Under the pieces are notes generated by a model that ran no database searches, was not told the origin of the DNA, and saw nothing but the letters and a program-made list of their open reading frames with translations. 64,000 nt of DNA. It comes from Doryteuthis pealeii. Its lineage: Eukaryota; Mollusca; Cephalopoda; Myopsida; Loliginidae. The position numbers and the translations under genes are program-made. The stretch spans positions 71,682,237 to 71,746,236 of the forward strand of contig CM042150.1 in assembly GCA_023376005.1 (NCBI GenBank). Reading direction: 5' to 3'. Shown here piece after piece: positions 1 through 11,100 of this stretch (within the stretch, counting starts at the first letter, position 1; each line of letters begins with the position of its first letter).

Positions 1-139
1 TAATTATTATTTAATCTTAATTAGCATCTTATTTATTAACAATATCTTTATTAAAGTTTAGGTTAGATTTGCTAGCTACAAAAAACCCATGTTATTAATA
101 TATTTAAAATCCTGCAATGTGTGTTATATCTCACTAAGG

Positions 140-240
140 TTTACATACTAGGTATTCACCCAACCTGTTCGCCATGGGTAGGACGTGGCACATGATTGCA
201 AGTATGGGGCATCCAGTGAGGATCAAACTTGTTATTCAGT
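140..240 (-). mobile_element. SINE fragment, same family as 965-1110
   Basis: On the - strand this piece reads GTTTGATCCTCACTGGATGCCCCATA, split here for length: a B-box-like GTTTGATCC followed by GGATGCCCCATA. The copy at 965-1110 has GAGTTCAATC then GGATGCCCCATA. The shared block supports a common tRNA-derived SINE family; the tRNA-like head is missing here. Confidence 0.5.
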
Positions 241-964
241 AGTAAAAGGCTTACATAGTATATGATATGGATAATTTGTATACTGGTTTTAACAAATAAT
301 TACTTGATGTTATTTATTTCTGATATTGATCTATTTTCAAACAATCCTATGTTTAGTTTTATATAGAAATCAATTAAAATAAAATCCAAATAGATATAAT
401 CTGTTTATATCCATTCTTATTTAATTTTGTTATTTTTTCTAATCTAATCTAATATTCTATTACATTAAAACTTTGATACTTGTACCTATTGGGTACATAT
501 TTTTGCTAGTTTTCATGATATTTTTTTGTTATAACACATTTTTAAAACTGATTTGACTTCTTTTTTTCTTTAAATCTATCATTTTTAAAGAAATTATCTG
601 CATATCAAATCTAGTGATTAGGTTAATCTCAAAAATTTATTTTCAGTTCCAGTCTAATCTGATTACTCTACTGTATGAGAGATTAATTTATTTATTAATT
701 TAGTCTTGCTAATTTACTGCTGCTGGTATAACATTTTGTTTCAGTTTCATCTTTTTTCCAGATGAATAATTGTAAGCAATATCTGTTTGATCTTTTATAT
801 TGATCTAACTGAAAAAAAAAGAGTAGGGAACAATTTGGATTGAGCCTAACAATCCACAAATCAATCTTGAACTTTTCTCTGGGAAATATTTTTCATTTTG
901 TCCATTATAAAGCAAACTAGAAGCAGCTACCTAGCGAAGCCTGGGCAGAGAAAAAAAAAATAGT

Positions 965-1110
965 AATAAAATAAGCATGGTGTAATGGTTAGCAAGCTAG
1001 TCTTACAGATCCATTACTACTAAATAGCGAGTTCAATCATCACAGGATGCCCCATAAAAATCCCCATAAAAAAGACCTTCTGTTAATCCTGCCTGGTGGG
1101 GGGGGGGGAA
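965..1110 (+). mobile_element. tRNA-derived SINE
   Basis: TGGTGTAATGGTTAGCA (about 979-995) looks like a pol III A box and GAGTTCAATC (about 1030-1040) like a B box, about 40 bp apart as in tRNA genes. A short tail with GGATGCCCCATA and a run of G follows. The cloverleaf is not intact and a non-tRNA tail follows, so it is a SINE rather than a tRNA gene. Confidence 0.65.
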
Positions 1111-1901
1111 TTTTTTGTTTTCGTCAGGGTAGAAGAAATGACATCACATAATGATATAGTAAGAAATATTAATTCAATAATTAACAATATATATATTTTT
1201 TTTTAATAAAATATAAATGAGGCGATTTGTTGAATTGATATTTCAAATGAAAAAAAAAAGACATACAAAAAAAATTAAATAAATTAAGTATTTGAATTTA
1301 AAATAATTCTTTAATTTAAAAATTTTTTATTTTGTAATATGTAAAATTCAATGAATAATTCAAAAAGATAACATTAATTCAAAGTGTAGCTGATCGAATA
1401 TCATATTATTATAGTAAAAAAAATTGAAACATACATTTAAAAAAAAAAGAAAAGAATTTTGAATGTACTTAAAAGTTGAATATCAAATTACAGTACTGAT
1501 TTTCGAACAAATGCAGAATAACTTGCAAGATGATTAGAATTGCATTTTATGTGTAAATAACATTAGATTACGGAAACTCTTGAAGTAACCCTTACCCAAA
1601 TGTCTCAAAGGTTTCAGGTATTTCCGTGAAATGTTAGGAAATGTAATACATTTTATACTTAATCTAATGATATTATCTCTTGCATGCTATTTGCAATTAG
1701 TAACCTGATTTTATTCTTATATTTGATATTAAAATAAATAAATTAACATGATTATTTTATAAACAATGGCTAACATGAAAATAAAAATAAATAAAAAAAA
1801 AAATGATTATTTCAGGTTTGTTTACATTTTTTTGATCGCTAGAGGATGACATTTTTAAGTAGAATTCATTCAATTAATATCATATTTCAAAGTGAAAAAT
1901 A

Positions 1902-1902
1902 T

Positions 1903-1949
<47 letters not shown>
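1902..1949. repeat. (TA)n microsatellite
   Basis: TA dinucleotide tract of about 48 bp with one interruption, followed directly by CTAGCTAAAGTACCCAGTCC. Confidence 0.95.
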
Positions 1950-2604
1950 CTAGCTAAAGTACCCAGTCCATGACCGGTAGGTATCACCAATTCGGTCATG
2001 TGAAAAGTTTAGGCCATCTTGAATAAAACGGAAATAAATATTTCCGAACTTTGTTTATCAAAAATCTCGTAAAAAACAATTAAAGATCGTACAGGGATGT
2101 TACAAAGAAAAACAGTTAATTCAAAGATCAAATTATCCGATTGGGAAAAATTACATTGTTATCTTAAAAAATAAATGAACCTATCCATATTACATGCGAA
2201 AGGGTAATTTTCAGGCCGCAATTTAGACAGAAATTTAGACAGAAAAAATTATTTCACAGTAAAATTGACTTAAAAAATGTCTTCGCTTTTGGTATTAATT
2301 TTTAAAATCAAAAATGAAATGAAAATTTGAATATTTTCTAAGAGAAAAAACTGATAAAATAATCAATATATCCTTACTTTATATTCTAATTGGTCGAAAA
2401 AGTTAAACAAAATAATTTTTACGTTAAGAAAAACAAACTTTGTTTACTGAGAAGCGTCTCGTCATTTTGTATAAAAACAAAACAAATATGTCAGTTTTGC
2501 TCTTCCGTATATTCTAAGAATCACACATTTACTATTCAACAATAAAAATTACAAATTCTTTTAAAAATATTAATATAGCGCTGATCGGACCAATTTTTTG
2601 CTCC

Positions 2605-2635
2605 TCCAGCAGTGTCCAGCATGCCTTGTCCATCT
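2605..2635 (-). mobile_element. Short LINE fragment, related to 28370-29494
   Basis: About 31 bp containing CCAGCAGTGTCCAGCATG matches the reverse complement of the LINE 3' coding part near 29265-29295 with about two differences. It sits just upstream of the perfect hairpin at 2669-2779. Confidence 0.5.
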
Positions 2636-2668
2636 CTATAAGTGTACTCACTACTTCAGAAAAGTGAT

Positions 2669-2779
2669 ATAATACAGAATGTGAAATTCACAGAAAAAGT
2701 CAATTTTTATGGTTTAATTGTCCGTCTCAAGTAAACCATAAAAATTGACTTTTTCTGTGAATTTCACATTCTGTATTAT
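2669..2779. repeat. Perfect 48-bp inverted repeat with 15-nt loop
   Basis: Left arm 2669-2716 and right arm 2732-2779 are exact reverse complements. The left arm starts ATAATACAGAATGTG and the loop is ATTGTCCGTCTCAAG. A second, outer pair (CTATAAGTGT near 2635-2645 and ACACTTATAG near 2788-2797) extends the hairpin. No coding content. Arm identity this high in decayed intron DNA suggests a recent foldback element or gene conversion between arms. Confidence 0.93.
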
Positions 2780-3875
2780 CAGTGCGCACACTTATAGTAG
2801 AAAAATCAGCACAAAAAATACTTCTGAGACAGTTGAAATTTTCTTATATGAATAAGATGTCCATGGAATTCAAAAACTAAGCCCTTTTTTAGCCTTTGGC
2901 TCATAGTCTATATGTCAGAAATATCTCCCTCATCCCAATGTAAATTTTATATATCTCAGCTCTGCTAATTTTTAAGGGAAATCTGTGTAGAAAAATAAAA
3001 AGATCCGGTGTAAAGAAATGCGTGTATGTACATACATGTATGTAGGGAGGAAAAGGAAAGTTTAGAGACAAAATAAAGCCACAGAGATCCAGGCTTGTTT
3101 GTTGGATATCAAGAGACAGAAAAATACTTCAGTTGTTAAAAGAAAAAAGTGCAGTTCATTCAAATTCTTTATGGAAATAGAGCAAAAGAAAGGATGCTGT
3201 AGAAAATATTTGTGCATTCCTAAGAATGAGAATATACAAGCAAAGTCTGGGAGAAAAGCTGAGATATAAAATAATCTTAGTTGTCAATACCAGTAGAACT
3301 TCTGCAAGTCCAGCTAGCTCTTAATATTATAAAGTAAATTCAAAGTTTGAGCACACAATTACTTTGCATATTCTGGATTAAGAGTTCTAAGTAATTGTTA
3401 CCCTGATTCCTACCATATTAATTGATGAATATAATCAATAGAAATAATGAGAGGAAAGAAACTGATTTAATATAGAATATTTTACAAAAGAATATTGTTA
3501 GATCTTGAATTTACTACTGAATTCCTAATTGTAGAAGGGAACATAGATTCTGCAGAACCAAATGCACAGATGTTTAATGGCAAATAGACTTGTACATGTT
3601 TATAGCAGTGTGTATGAATGAGTGTGAGTGCAGATTCACTAGATATTTGCATATAGCAAATATTCCACATTAATTTTCATTAAAATCATTCCACATTAAT
3701 TTTCATTAAAATGATAAACTGGGCTATAGTAAATCTCATACTCAGCAAGGTATTTATTCCATTATTTCCGGGAGAATTTTCAGTATATTCTTAAAACATT
3801 ACTTTTCATAACTTAATTTTTATTTGGAAACATTTTTAGAATTTTTTAGTTGAAATAATGTTTTCATTTTTTTGT

Positions 3876-4200
3876 ATTTGGACTATTGTCCTCATCTTTA
3901 TGTACACAATATTTCGGCCTTCTTCAGGTGTTTCTTGTCAAACTCAGGTGCCTTCATGGAACTTCGAACTAAACTTTTATTCAATCTACGGGGATAGACA
4001 TTTCATTCTACCCTGTAGATTGAATAAAAGGTTTGGTTCAAAGTCCTATGAAGGCTCCTGAGTTTGACAAGAAGGTCCCTGAGTTCAACAAGAAACATCT
4101 GAAGAAGGCCAGAGAGCACATCAGTTGAAACATTATGTATATAACAATAAAGATGAGGACAATAATCCGAATAATACAAATTATCAAGCCTCAAAAATTC
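3876..4200. mobile_element. Foldback (hairpin) element, Penelope-like 3' signature, copy 1
   Basis: Left arm about 3876-3989 and right arm about 4015-4174 are imperfect reverse complements around a 25-nt centre. The right arm carries CTGAAGAAGGCC, then TTGAAACATTATGTATATAA, then ACAATAAAGATGAGGACAAT, and ends in TCAAGCCTCA...TTCAGAGAAAT. The same order occurs in copies at 16330-16537 and 16986-17186. The CTGAAGA...GAAAC...AATAAA order resembles the hammerhead-bearing terminal repeats of Penelope-like elements; that assignment is an inference. Confidence 0.7.
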
Positions 4201-5103
4201 AGAGAAATTATGTTTTTAATTTGATTGCCAAAATGAATGACATTTTTTATTTTGTTTTTTTAAATATTGTCTTATGATAGGAATCTACAATGGGATAATA
4301 TTTCATATATGATAGATAAGAATATGCAACTGGATTCCTACATTCTAATATAAAACAAGACCTTATGTTCAAATTTAATGGTTTTATATTAATAGAAACC
4401 ACTGTGTTTTTGAAAATGTACTCACAAATTTTAGTACTGGAGTATGGGTTAATAAGTTTTAAGGTTTTACTTGCTGTCAAATAGTTTGTCTATTGTGTTA
4501 TATATAATTATATAAAATAATCAACCGTGACATTATCAGCATAATTGCTTTTATTTTCTTCATCGATAATGTACTGATTGCTTAGTGTTTTATTTTTGCA
4601 TAATATTTTTTATATGATTGACAATCTTATTTTGATTAACTCTCAAACATATTTGTCATGTTCTAATTTATCTCTTGAAAGATTTCATCTGTGAAATTTA
4701 AATTTGTTGTACCTAAATTCAGATTTTGAAAGGCACTTATCTTTATTTTTAAAAAAAAGTGAATTCTTTTAAACCTGTAATAAACATTTGATATAAGGAT
4801 TTGATAAATAAATAATTTTTGTAGAAGTAACCTTTAAATGTTTAATCATTTAAAAATAATTATCTGATTTAATATCTTAATTTCTGATTTTTGTTGTCTT
4901 GCACATAATTTATCTCAACATTTTTTTATTTTTTTTGCATTAATGAAAATTTGAATTAGAATAATTTTTAGATGATTCATTTATGTTTTTTTCTAATAAA
5001 ATAATGATAAATATATATATATATTTTAATAAGTTTATTTTTATTTGAATTGCAGTAATTTCTGACTTATTTTTTAATTTAAAGAATTTATTTTATTTTA
5101 CAG

Positions 5104-5157
5104 AGATACTTTGTTTTGGATAAAGGAATTTTGGTCTATGCAAAATCACCTAATGAG
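5104..5157 (+). CDS. OSBPL3/6/7-like: ORP exon a: PH-domain strands 3-4
   Basis: This 54-nt exon has phase 0 at both ends. It follows a T-rich tract ending in CAG and is followed by GTTTGT. Its 18 codons read RYFVLDKGILVYAKSPNE, the PH-domain segment where ORP3/6/7 have F-F-V-L-x-x-G-I-L-x-Y. The preceding exon, which should carry the G-W-x-x-K-R-x-x-P strand, was not found in 1-5103. Confidence 0.85.
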
Positions 5158-8100
5158 GTTTGTACAATTTTTATATTATAAACATATTCTAAAATTTTGT
5201 CATACTAAAATGCACATTTCAAATTAAATTTTTGTTGTTAAAAAAATAAGCAAATCTCAATTTTTGCTTCTGTTCTGCTAAATTTACAACTTTTTAACAA
5301 ATACCTTTAGATGAGTAGGCGTAGTTATAAACATTTAATGTTTTCATTTAAAGAAATTCTTTAAAATTTCCATCTCTTTCTGATTGTAAAAAGCAATTTT
5401 TTTTTACTTGCAATAAAACACATGTTTAAAATGACTTTCAATAGAATAAAACATCACTGAATTATTTTTATAATATTTATGTCACACATAAATCACTAAA
5501 GAGCCAGGAAAATTTAGATAAAATAACAAGACAAATAATGAAATATATTATGACCACAAAATCTTTAGAGAAATTGCGAAGAAATCATTGAAGTAAAATT
5601 TTTGAAAATTACTGGTGGAAATAATGTGGCTGATTATTCTCCACTCTTACTTTTTTAAGTTTTGTATTAGACTTTCTAAAAACTCATACATGAAGTTTGT
5701 ATATATTGTATCAACATGCTCTATGAGAGATTTTAACCCTCAGTTTATTTGATATTCACTGTTTTACTATCTTATTTATACTATCTGAATGAAGAAACAG
5801 TCAAATTCCATGCTGAATCAGTCAAGGCTTGGATCAATAATGGCTGTATGTCCACTGGATCAAAAGAAAAAAAAAACCCATTAAGCTGCTAAAAAAGGGA
5901 CCTACTATCAGAATGTGAAACAGTCACACCCTTTCACCTGCAACTCAAAAGCAGGAATTATATTGCTGGGATATTATAGGAATGTGTAGTTTGTTATCAA
6001 CAGATGGAGGTCACATGATCTGGTCCTTGGGAGAAGAGTGGAAACACTAGAATGGAGTGGCTTTCATAGTCTTGAAAGAGGTCACCAGCACTTTTATCAG
6101 CTGCATCCCCATCTCCAATAGATATCACTATTCAAATTCAGATCTTTCAGATTGCACAACATTATCATCATCTAGGCCTATAATCAAACCATGTTGATGA
6201 GGAAATCATGGAGTTTAATTCCATCAAGTTTGCAGCCCTCAATATACTGGACAGCATTATAGACACAACTGCTGGTGTCACCTAAGACATGCTCATTACA
6301 ACAAGTGAAGAGTGTTTAGTCGAGCAGTGCAAGAAAATACAGTCATGGACAAAGTCCTAGACTCATGCGACTAAAAACATAGGCTGAGAGGACAGGAACA
6401 CTAAAGTGAGGAGACCTGGTATCAATAATTTTATCAGAACTTGAACAAGAACATGAGAAAGAAGATAAAAGTAACTAAGGAATGTAATGATGAGCAGGGC
6501 CATGACATTGAGAGAAGTAAGAAAGAACACAGTGAAAAACTTCATCAAAACTATAGCTGCTGCTGTCATAGAAAATAAAGATGGCAAATTGCTAATAGTC
6601 AAAAAAATATTTAAAAAGTAGATTATTCCAATGACCTATATGATTATGAGTTGTGCCCAGACACTTCCATTTGACTCAAGGAGATCCAGAGTATCAGAGA
6701 ATGTGAAAGAAAGTCTGTGCTAAGAGAGGGAGTGAAGGCAGCAGTAAAGAGTTTTAAGGTAAGCAAGTCCCCCAGAGTTGACATTGTTCTCTCGGAGCTC
6801 TTGAAAAGTGCAGGCAAAGTAATGATGGAGACTCTGACAGGAAATCTGTGCAGAGAAGAAGTAGCATAAAGAGTGGACTCAGTCACTGGAGTTACTTCTA
6901 GCCAAGAAAGACAATCTCCAACTTTGCCAAAATTATAGAACTATCAACTTGACCACCACCACAGGAAAGTTATGTTTTGAGTGAAACAGAAACCTAATGC
7001 CAAAGATCAAGCAGGTTTTAGAACAAATATTCAACTGCAAAGTCCTCTTCAAGATTTTAAGAAAGCTTTTGACTGAATGTGGCATAATGTCCTTTGTTAT
7101 ATTCTTAGAGGCTTTAACACAAAGGAATGGCTTGTCCAAATCATTCAGCCTCTCAACAACAAGCCAAGAATGCAGTTCTCATCAACAACCAGATTGGAGA
7201 ATTTTTCAAAACAACCTTTGGCGTCAGGCAGTGATGTCTTCTCCCTCTGCTCTTTTTAATATGTTTCTTGAGAGGATAATGCAAGAGACACTTCAAGACT
7301 ACAACATCTATTTTCATCAGTGGCAGATTAGTCTTCAACCTTTGGGTTTCATACAACTTTGATCTCATGGCGGTGGGCAATGACTATGAGCCGCAAGACC
7401 TGATGGAGAGACTTGTAACCAGATCCAAGGCATATGGAATGGAAGTCAGATAAATCTAAGGTAATGGTGAACTGCATGATTTCATCTGTACCCACATTCT
7501 AAACAGCAAAACCTTGAATAAGTGACAACCTTCAACTACTTTGGAACCTCTCTCTCATGAGATGGCTGAAGAGGTATGAATATAGATTGCAACCACCTTG
7601 CTCGTGATTGCTAAATTGGAAAGACCAGAAAAGCAAGATAGCTTCCAAGTTCAAGCTCTTTAAGTCACTACTATATGGATATGAGACATGGACATTACTG
7701 ACAGATGCTGAAAGAAGAATTGAGGTCTTTGAAACTAAATGCGTAAGGAAGCTGCTCCACATCTCATACAGAGCACAAAATGAACGGACTTAGTCAAGAC
7801 ACCTGTGGATCCCTAATACCCCTTCTGCCAACTAGCAAACAACAAAAACTGGCTTAATTCAGAAATTTTACCAGACATGACACCCTTTCAAAAACCATCC
7901 TGCAAAGATGGAAATACAAGCAACAACATAAAGTTGATCTGACAACATCATGGGTGAGGACAACCTTCCTGGATCTTCATTTAACCTAGAGGAGAGTATC
8001 TTCAGACTATTGTTCCACACTCCAATGATTTCAAGTTGAGGGACTCACTACCTGGCTATTTAACATTCATTACACATTAAAAACTAAATAAATGTGCTGA

Positions 8101-11100
8101 CTTTAAAAAAGATCACATTTTTTCAGGCAAGAAAACTACAATACTAAACAAAGCTCTTATGAAAAGTTGAATGATGAAAAAGCCATCTATATCTAAAAGT
8201 AAAGTCTTCATTAATACTACCAAAACTATGACCTAGCTATAATAGTCATTTGTTGGAAGCAGTGCTATCACAACAAAAATCTACACTCATCAACTGAACT
8301 GCAACAAACTACCTACATATTTAACTTATATGTAATTCAGAACATCTCTAAGTCAACATTTATCACCAAAATATATAAAATTTTACTTCTCTTCAACACC
8401 TAAAAGTGGAATATATGGCTACACTTGACCCCAAAACAAATCTGTATGTGCATGAAATCTACCATTATATATAGTAACATGTAATACAATATTAATTATG
8501 CTATGAACAATCAAGAGTACATTGAGTAATTATATATTATAATTTTATGTTTCACTCAATTCTGTATGACTTGCTCATTGAGATGATGTCATTTATAAAA
8601 TGACTATTATATTCATTGTTCTCAACATGTAAAATAATGAGATACTGGTATCTAAATTAGATTCAATCATTTAAATTTAACTTTAGCTGTTACTATTAAT
8701 TATTGATTCAAATTATTAAAATGCCAACTATATATAATCAGTAAATCAAAATCATGTCATAATAGACATAATCTTTAGTCTAAATGAAACCAGATAATAT
8801 TATCAGTTTGCTCATTTGTTATAATGGTTTTTACTCAAATATGTAGTATACTACTTTGATGTTTTTCATCAAAACTGATTTTTCTTTCTTTCTGTCAGTT
8901 TAAATAACTATATTCTTTTAGTCCATTTTCTTAGAAAAGGGTATTTTTCCTTATATTTAATTGAAGATAAATATTTTTGTTCTGTATAAGTGCAAAGAAA
9001 TAATTTTTCATGAATATATTTCTGTTATATAGTCTTCCTACCACCAATGGATGAAGGTATTTGATAGGTTGATTAAAGGTTAGATGTCTCCTTGATTGAA
9101 ACGGGCCGAAGAAAGTTTGTGTTTTGAGTTTAACTGAATGGTTAAATTCAAGGGTTTCCCCCAAAAAAAATACCTGGATAGACAAAAAGAAAGATTTAAA
9201 CAAAACAGTAGAACAAAAATGATAAATTAAAAGCATAAAAAAAGAAAGAAAAACAGTCAAACAGACATTGACCTGCTAAAAAGAAAAAGTAAAAAAAGAA
9301 GAATAAGAAAATGTTGACATTTTAAACAATGATATTTCTTTATTTCCAAGTATACAGAATTTTTTGTTGCTGTTTAAATAAGCTATTTTATTATATTTCT
9401 GTGTTTTGACAGTGATAGTGCCTTATGCTAAGATTGCATTGTGCCTGTCTTACAAGACACTGAAAATAGATATCTTAAAATTTCCATGCAAGACATAAGT
9501 AGTCTTGAGACATGAGAGAAGATGAAATATCTTGGAAAATTTTTGGAGTTTTTGACAGGACCAGTATGTATGTTATAAAACACAGAGCGGAAAAGGAGTA
9601 AGAAAACATTCTGTGAAAATAGTTACTTAGCAGGAAAAATTGTTCTACAGGAGAACAAGTGACAGCAAGCCCCACATAAAAGCCTTTTCCTTTGCTTAAC
9701 ATTCTGACTTTTGCAATTACAAAGACAATTCTTTTTGTTTTCTCAGTCACTTTAAAATGCGCGATTCATTACTGTTAATGCTGTGTATTTTTCTTTCTTT
9801 TTTTTCTTTTCTTTTAGATCTATATATTTGGGAAGTTGAAATATATATCATTATACTCTTGGCCTGGGATAATAATAAAAAACAGAAGTGGTTGAGTTTT
9901 TTACTGTCAATAAAAAATGGAGGAGGAAAGGATAAAAGTAGTGATGATAATAGTTGTTGTAGTAGTGATGATGATAATGATAATAGGCTACTTGAAATTC
10001 ATATCTCAATATGAATTTGAAAATAAGAGGGGGAAGAGTGTTATGTAATGTTTTCCCACTACCTACAAATTACTAACAGAGGTGTGGAAGCATTTGATGG
10101 AAAAATGAGAGATTAGAGGTCACCTCAATTAAAACAAACCCTAGAAAGTTTGCATTTTGACTTTAGTAGTTGTACTACAGAGCAATCCTGGTGGTGAGAA
10201 CATTTTAGAAGCTTCTTTTGGTAATATTCACAGAGTTCTGGCCCAGATTCCTGCCTCAAAAACTGCTAGCCGGTGGCTGCTAAAAAAAATACCAGCTACG
10301 ATTGAAGTTTGTAGCCGAAGCGGTGTCACTTGAAAAAGAAAACCCAACCAGCTTAGGGTGTTTTTCCCGAAACCCTAACCCTAACCCTCCCTAGTTAAAA
10401 TTAACAGTTTTATTACAAAATTTGTGGGTTCTGTTTATACCTGTATACAGGGTGACCCAGAAAAAATAGAGCCCAAATTATTTATTTATTTTCCCATTAA
10501 ACTAACCCCAACCCTAACCCTAGTTTTTTCTCAAGTGACACCGCTTCGGCTATAGCCTTCAATCGTAGCTGGTGTTTTTTTCAGCAGCCACCGGCTAGCG
10601 GTTTTAGAGGCAGGCGGCTGGGACGGAACTCTGTGAATATGCCCCTTCTTTTAAAAGGGTTTCAATAGTGTCTTAAAAGATGCAGGAAGTTTCCTTCTCC
10701 CTAATGAAAGACAGTTTGGAAACTTACAGATGGCTGTCCTGAATTATTAAGATATTAATAAACATGGGAACTAAACTGTAAATGCCTGTTTGTTCATTTC
10801 TTTTGCCACTTGGGATCAAGTAACAACATTTGTGAGAAACTTACTTTTGAGACTCGCACAATATTTCATTTATTTACTTCTATGAAATATTTAATATGCA
10901 TAATAGTATATTATGTGTGTTAACTAATTTTTTCTTGCAGTATGATTTTATTTAAAGTAACTTTTTTTTACAGTTGGTTCTTATAATTTTCTTTGAGAAG
11001 TAATTTATAGCATATTTTTGAGCCAAGTTAATCTTTCTCAAACTTTAAATAACATTTTAAAAAATTTTAACAAAAATCATTAAGTTTAAGGATTCTGTTA

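Larger units (their letters stand above)
1..5103. other. Upstream intron or flank, no exon found
   Basis: AT-rich DNA with the SINE pieces, TA tract, hairpin and foldback element listed separately. I found no ORF with recognisable content and no match to the expected first PH-domain strands, so this is probably intron preceding the exon at 5104. Confidence 0.6.

Noticed and set aside
979..1040. A functional tRNA gene.
   Set aside because: A- and B-box-like pieces are present, but no cloverleaf forms and a non-tRNA tail follows. SINE is the better reading.
9757..10014. 85-codon open frame.
   Set aside because: Hydrophobic T-rich start and a GATGAT repeat end; low complexity and no family resemblance.
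10373..10390. Chromosome end or true telomere.
   Set aside because: Only about three CCCTAA units, embedded in a foldback element within an intron.
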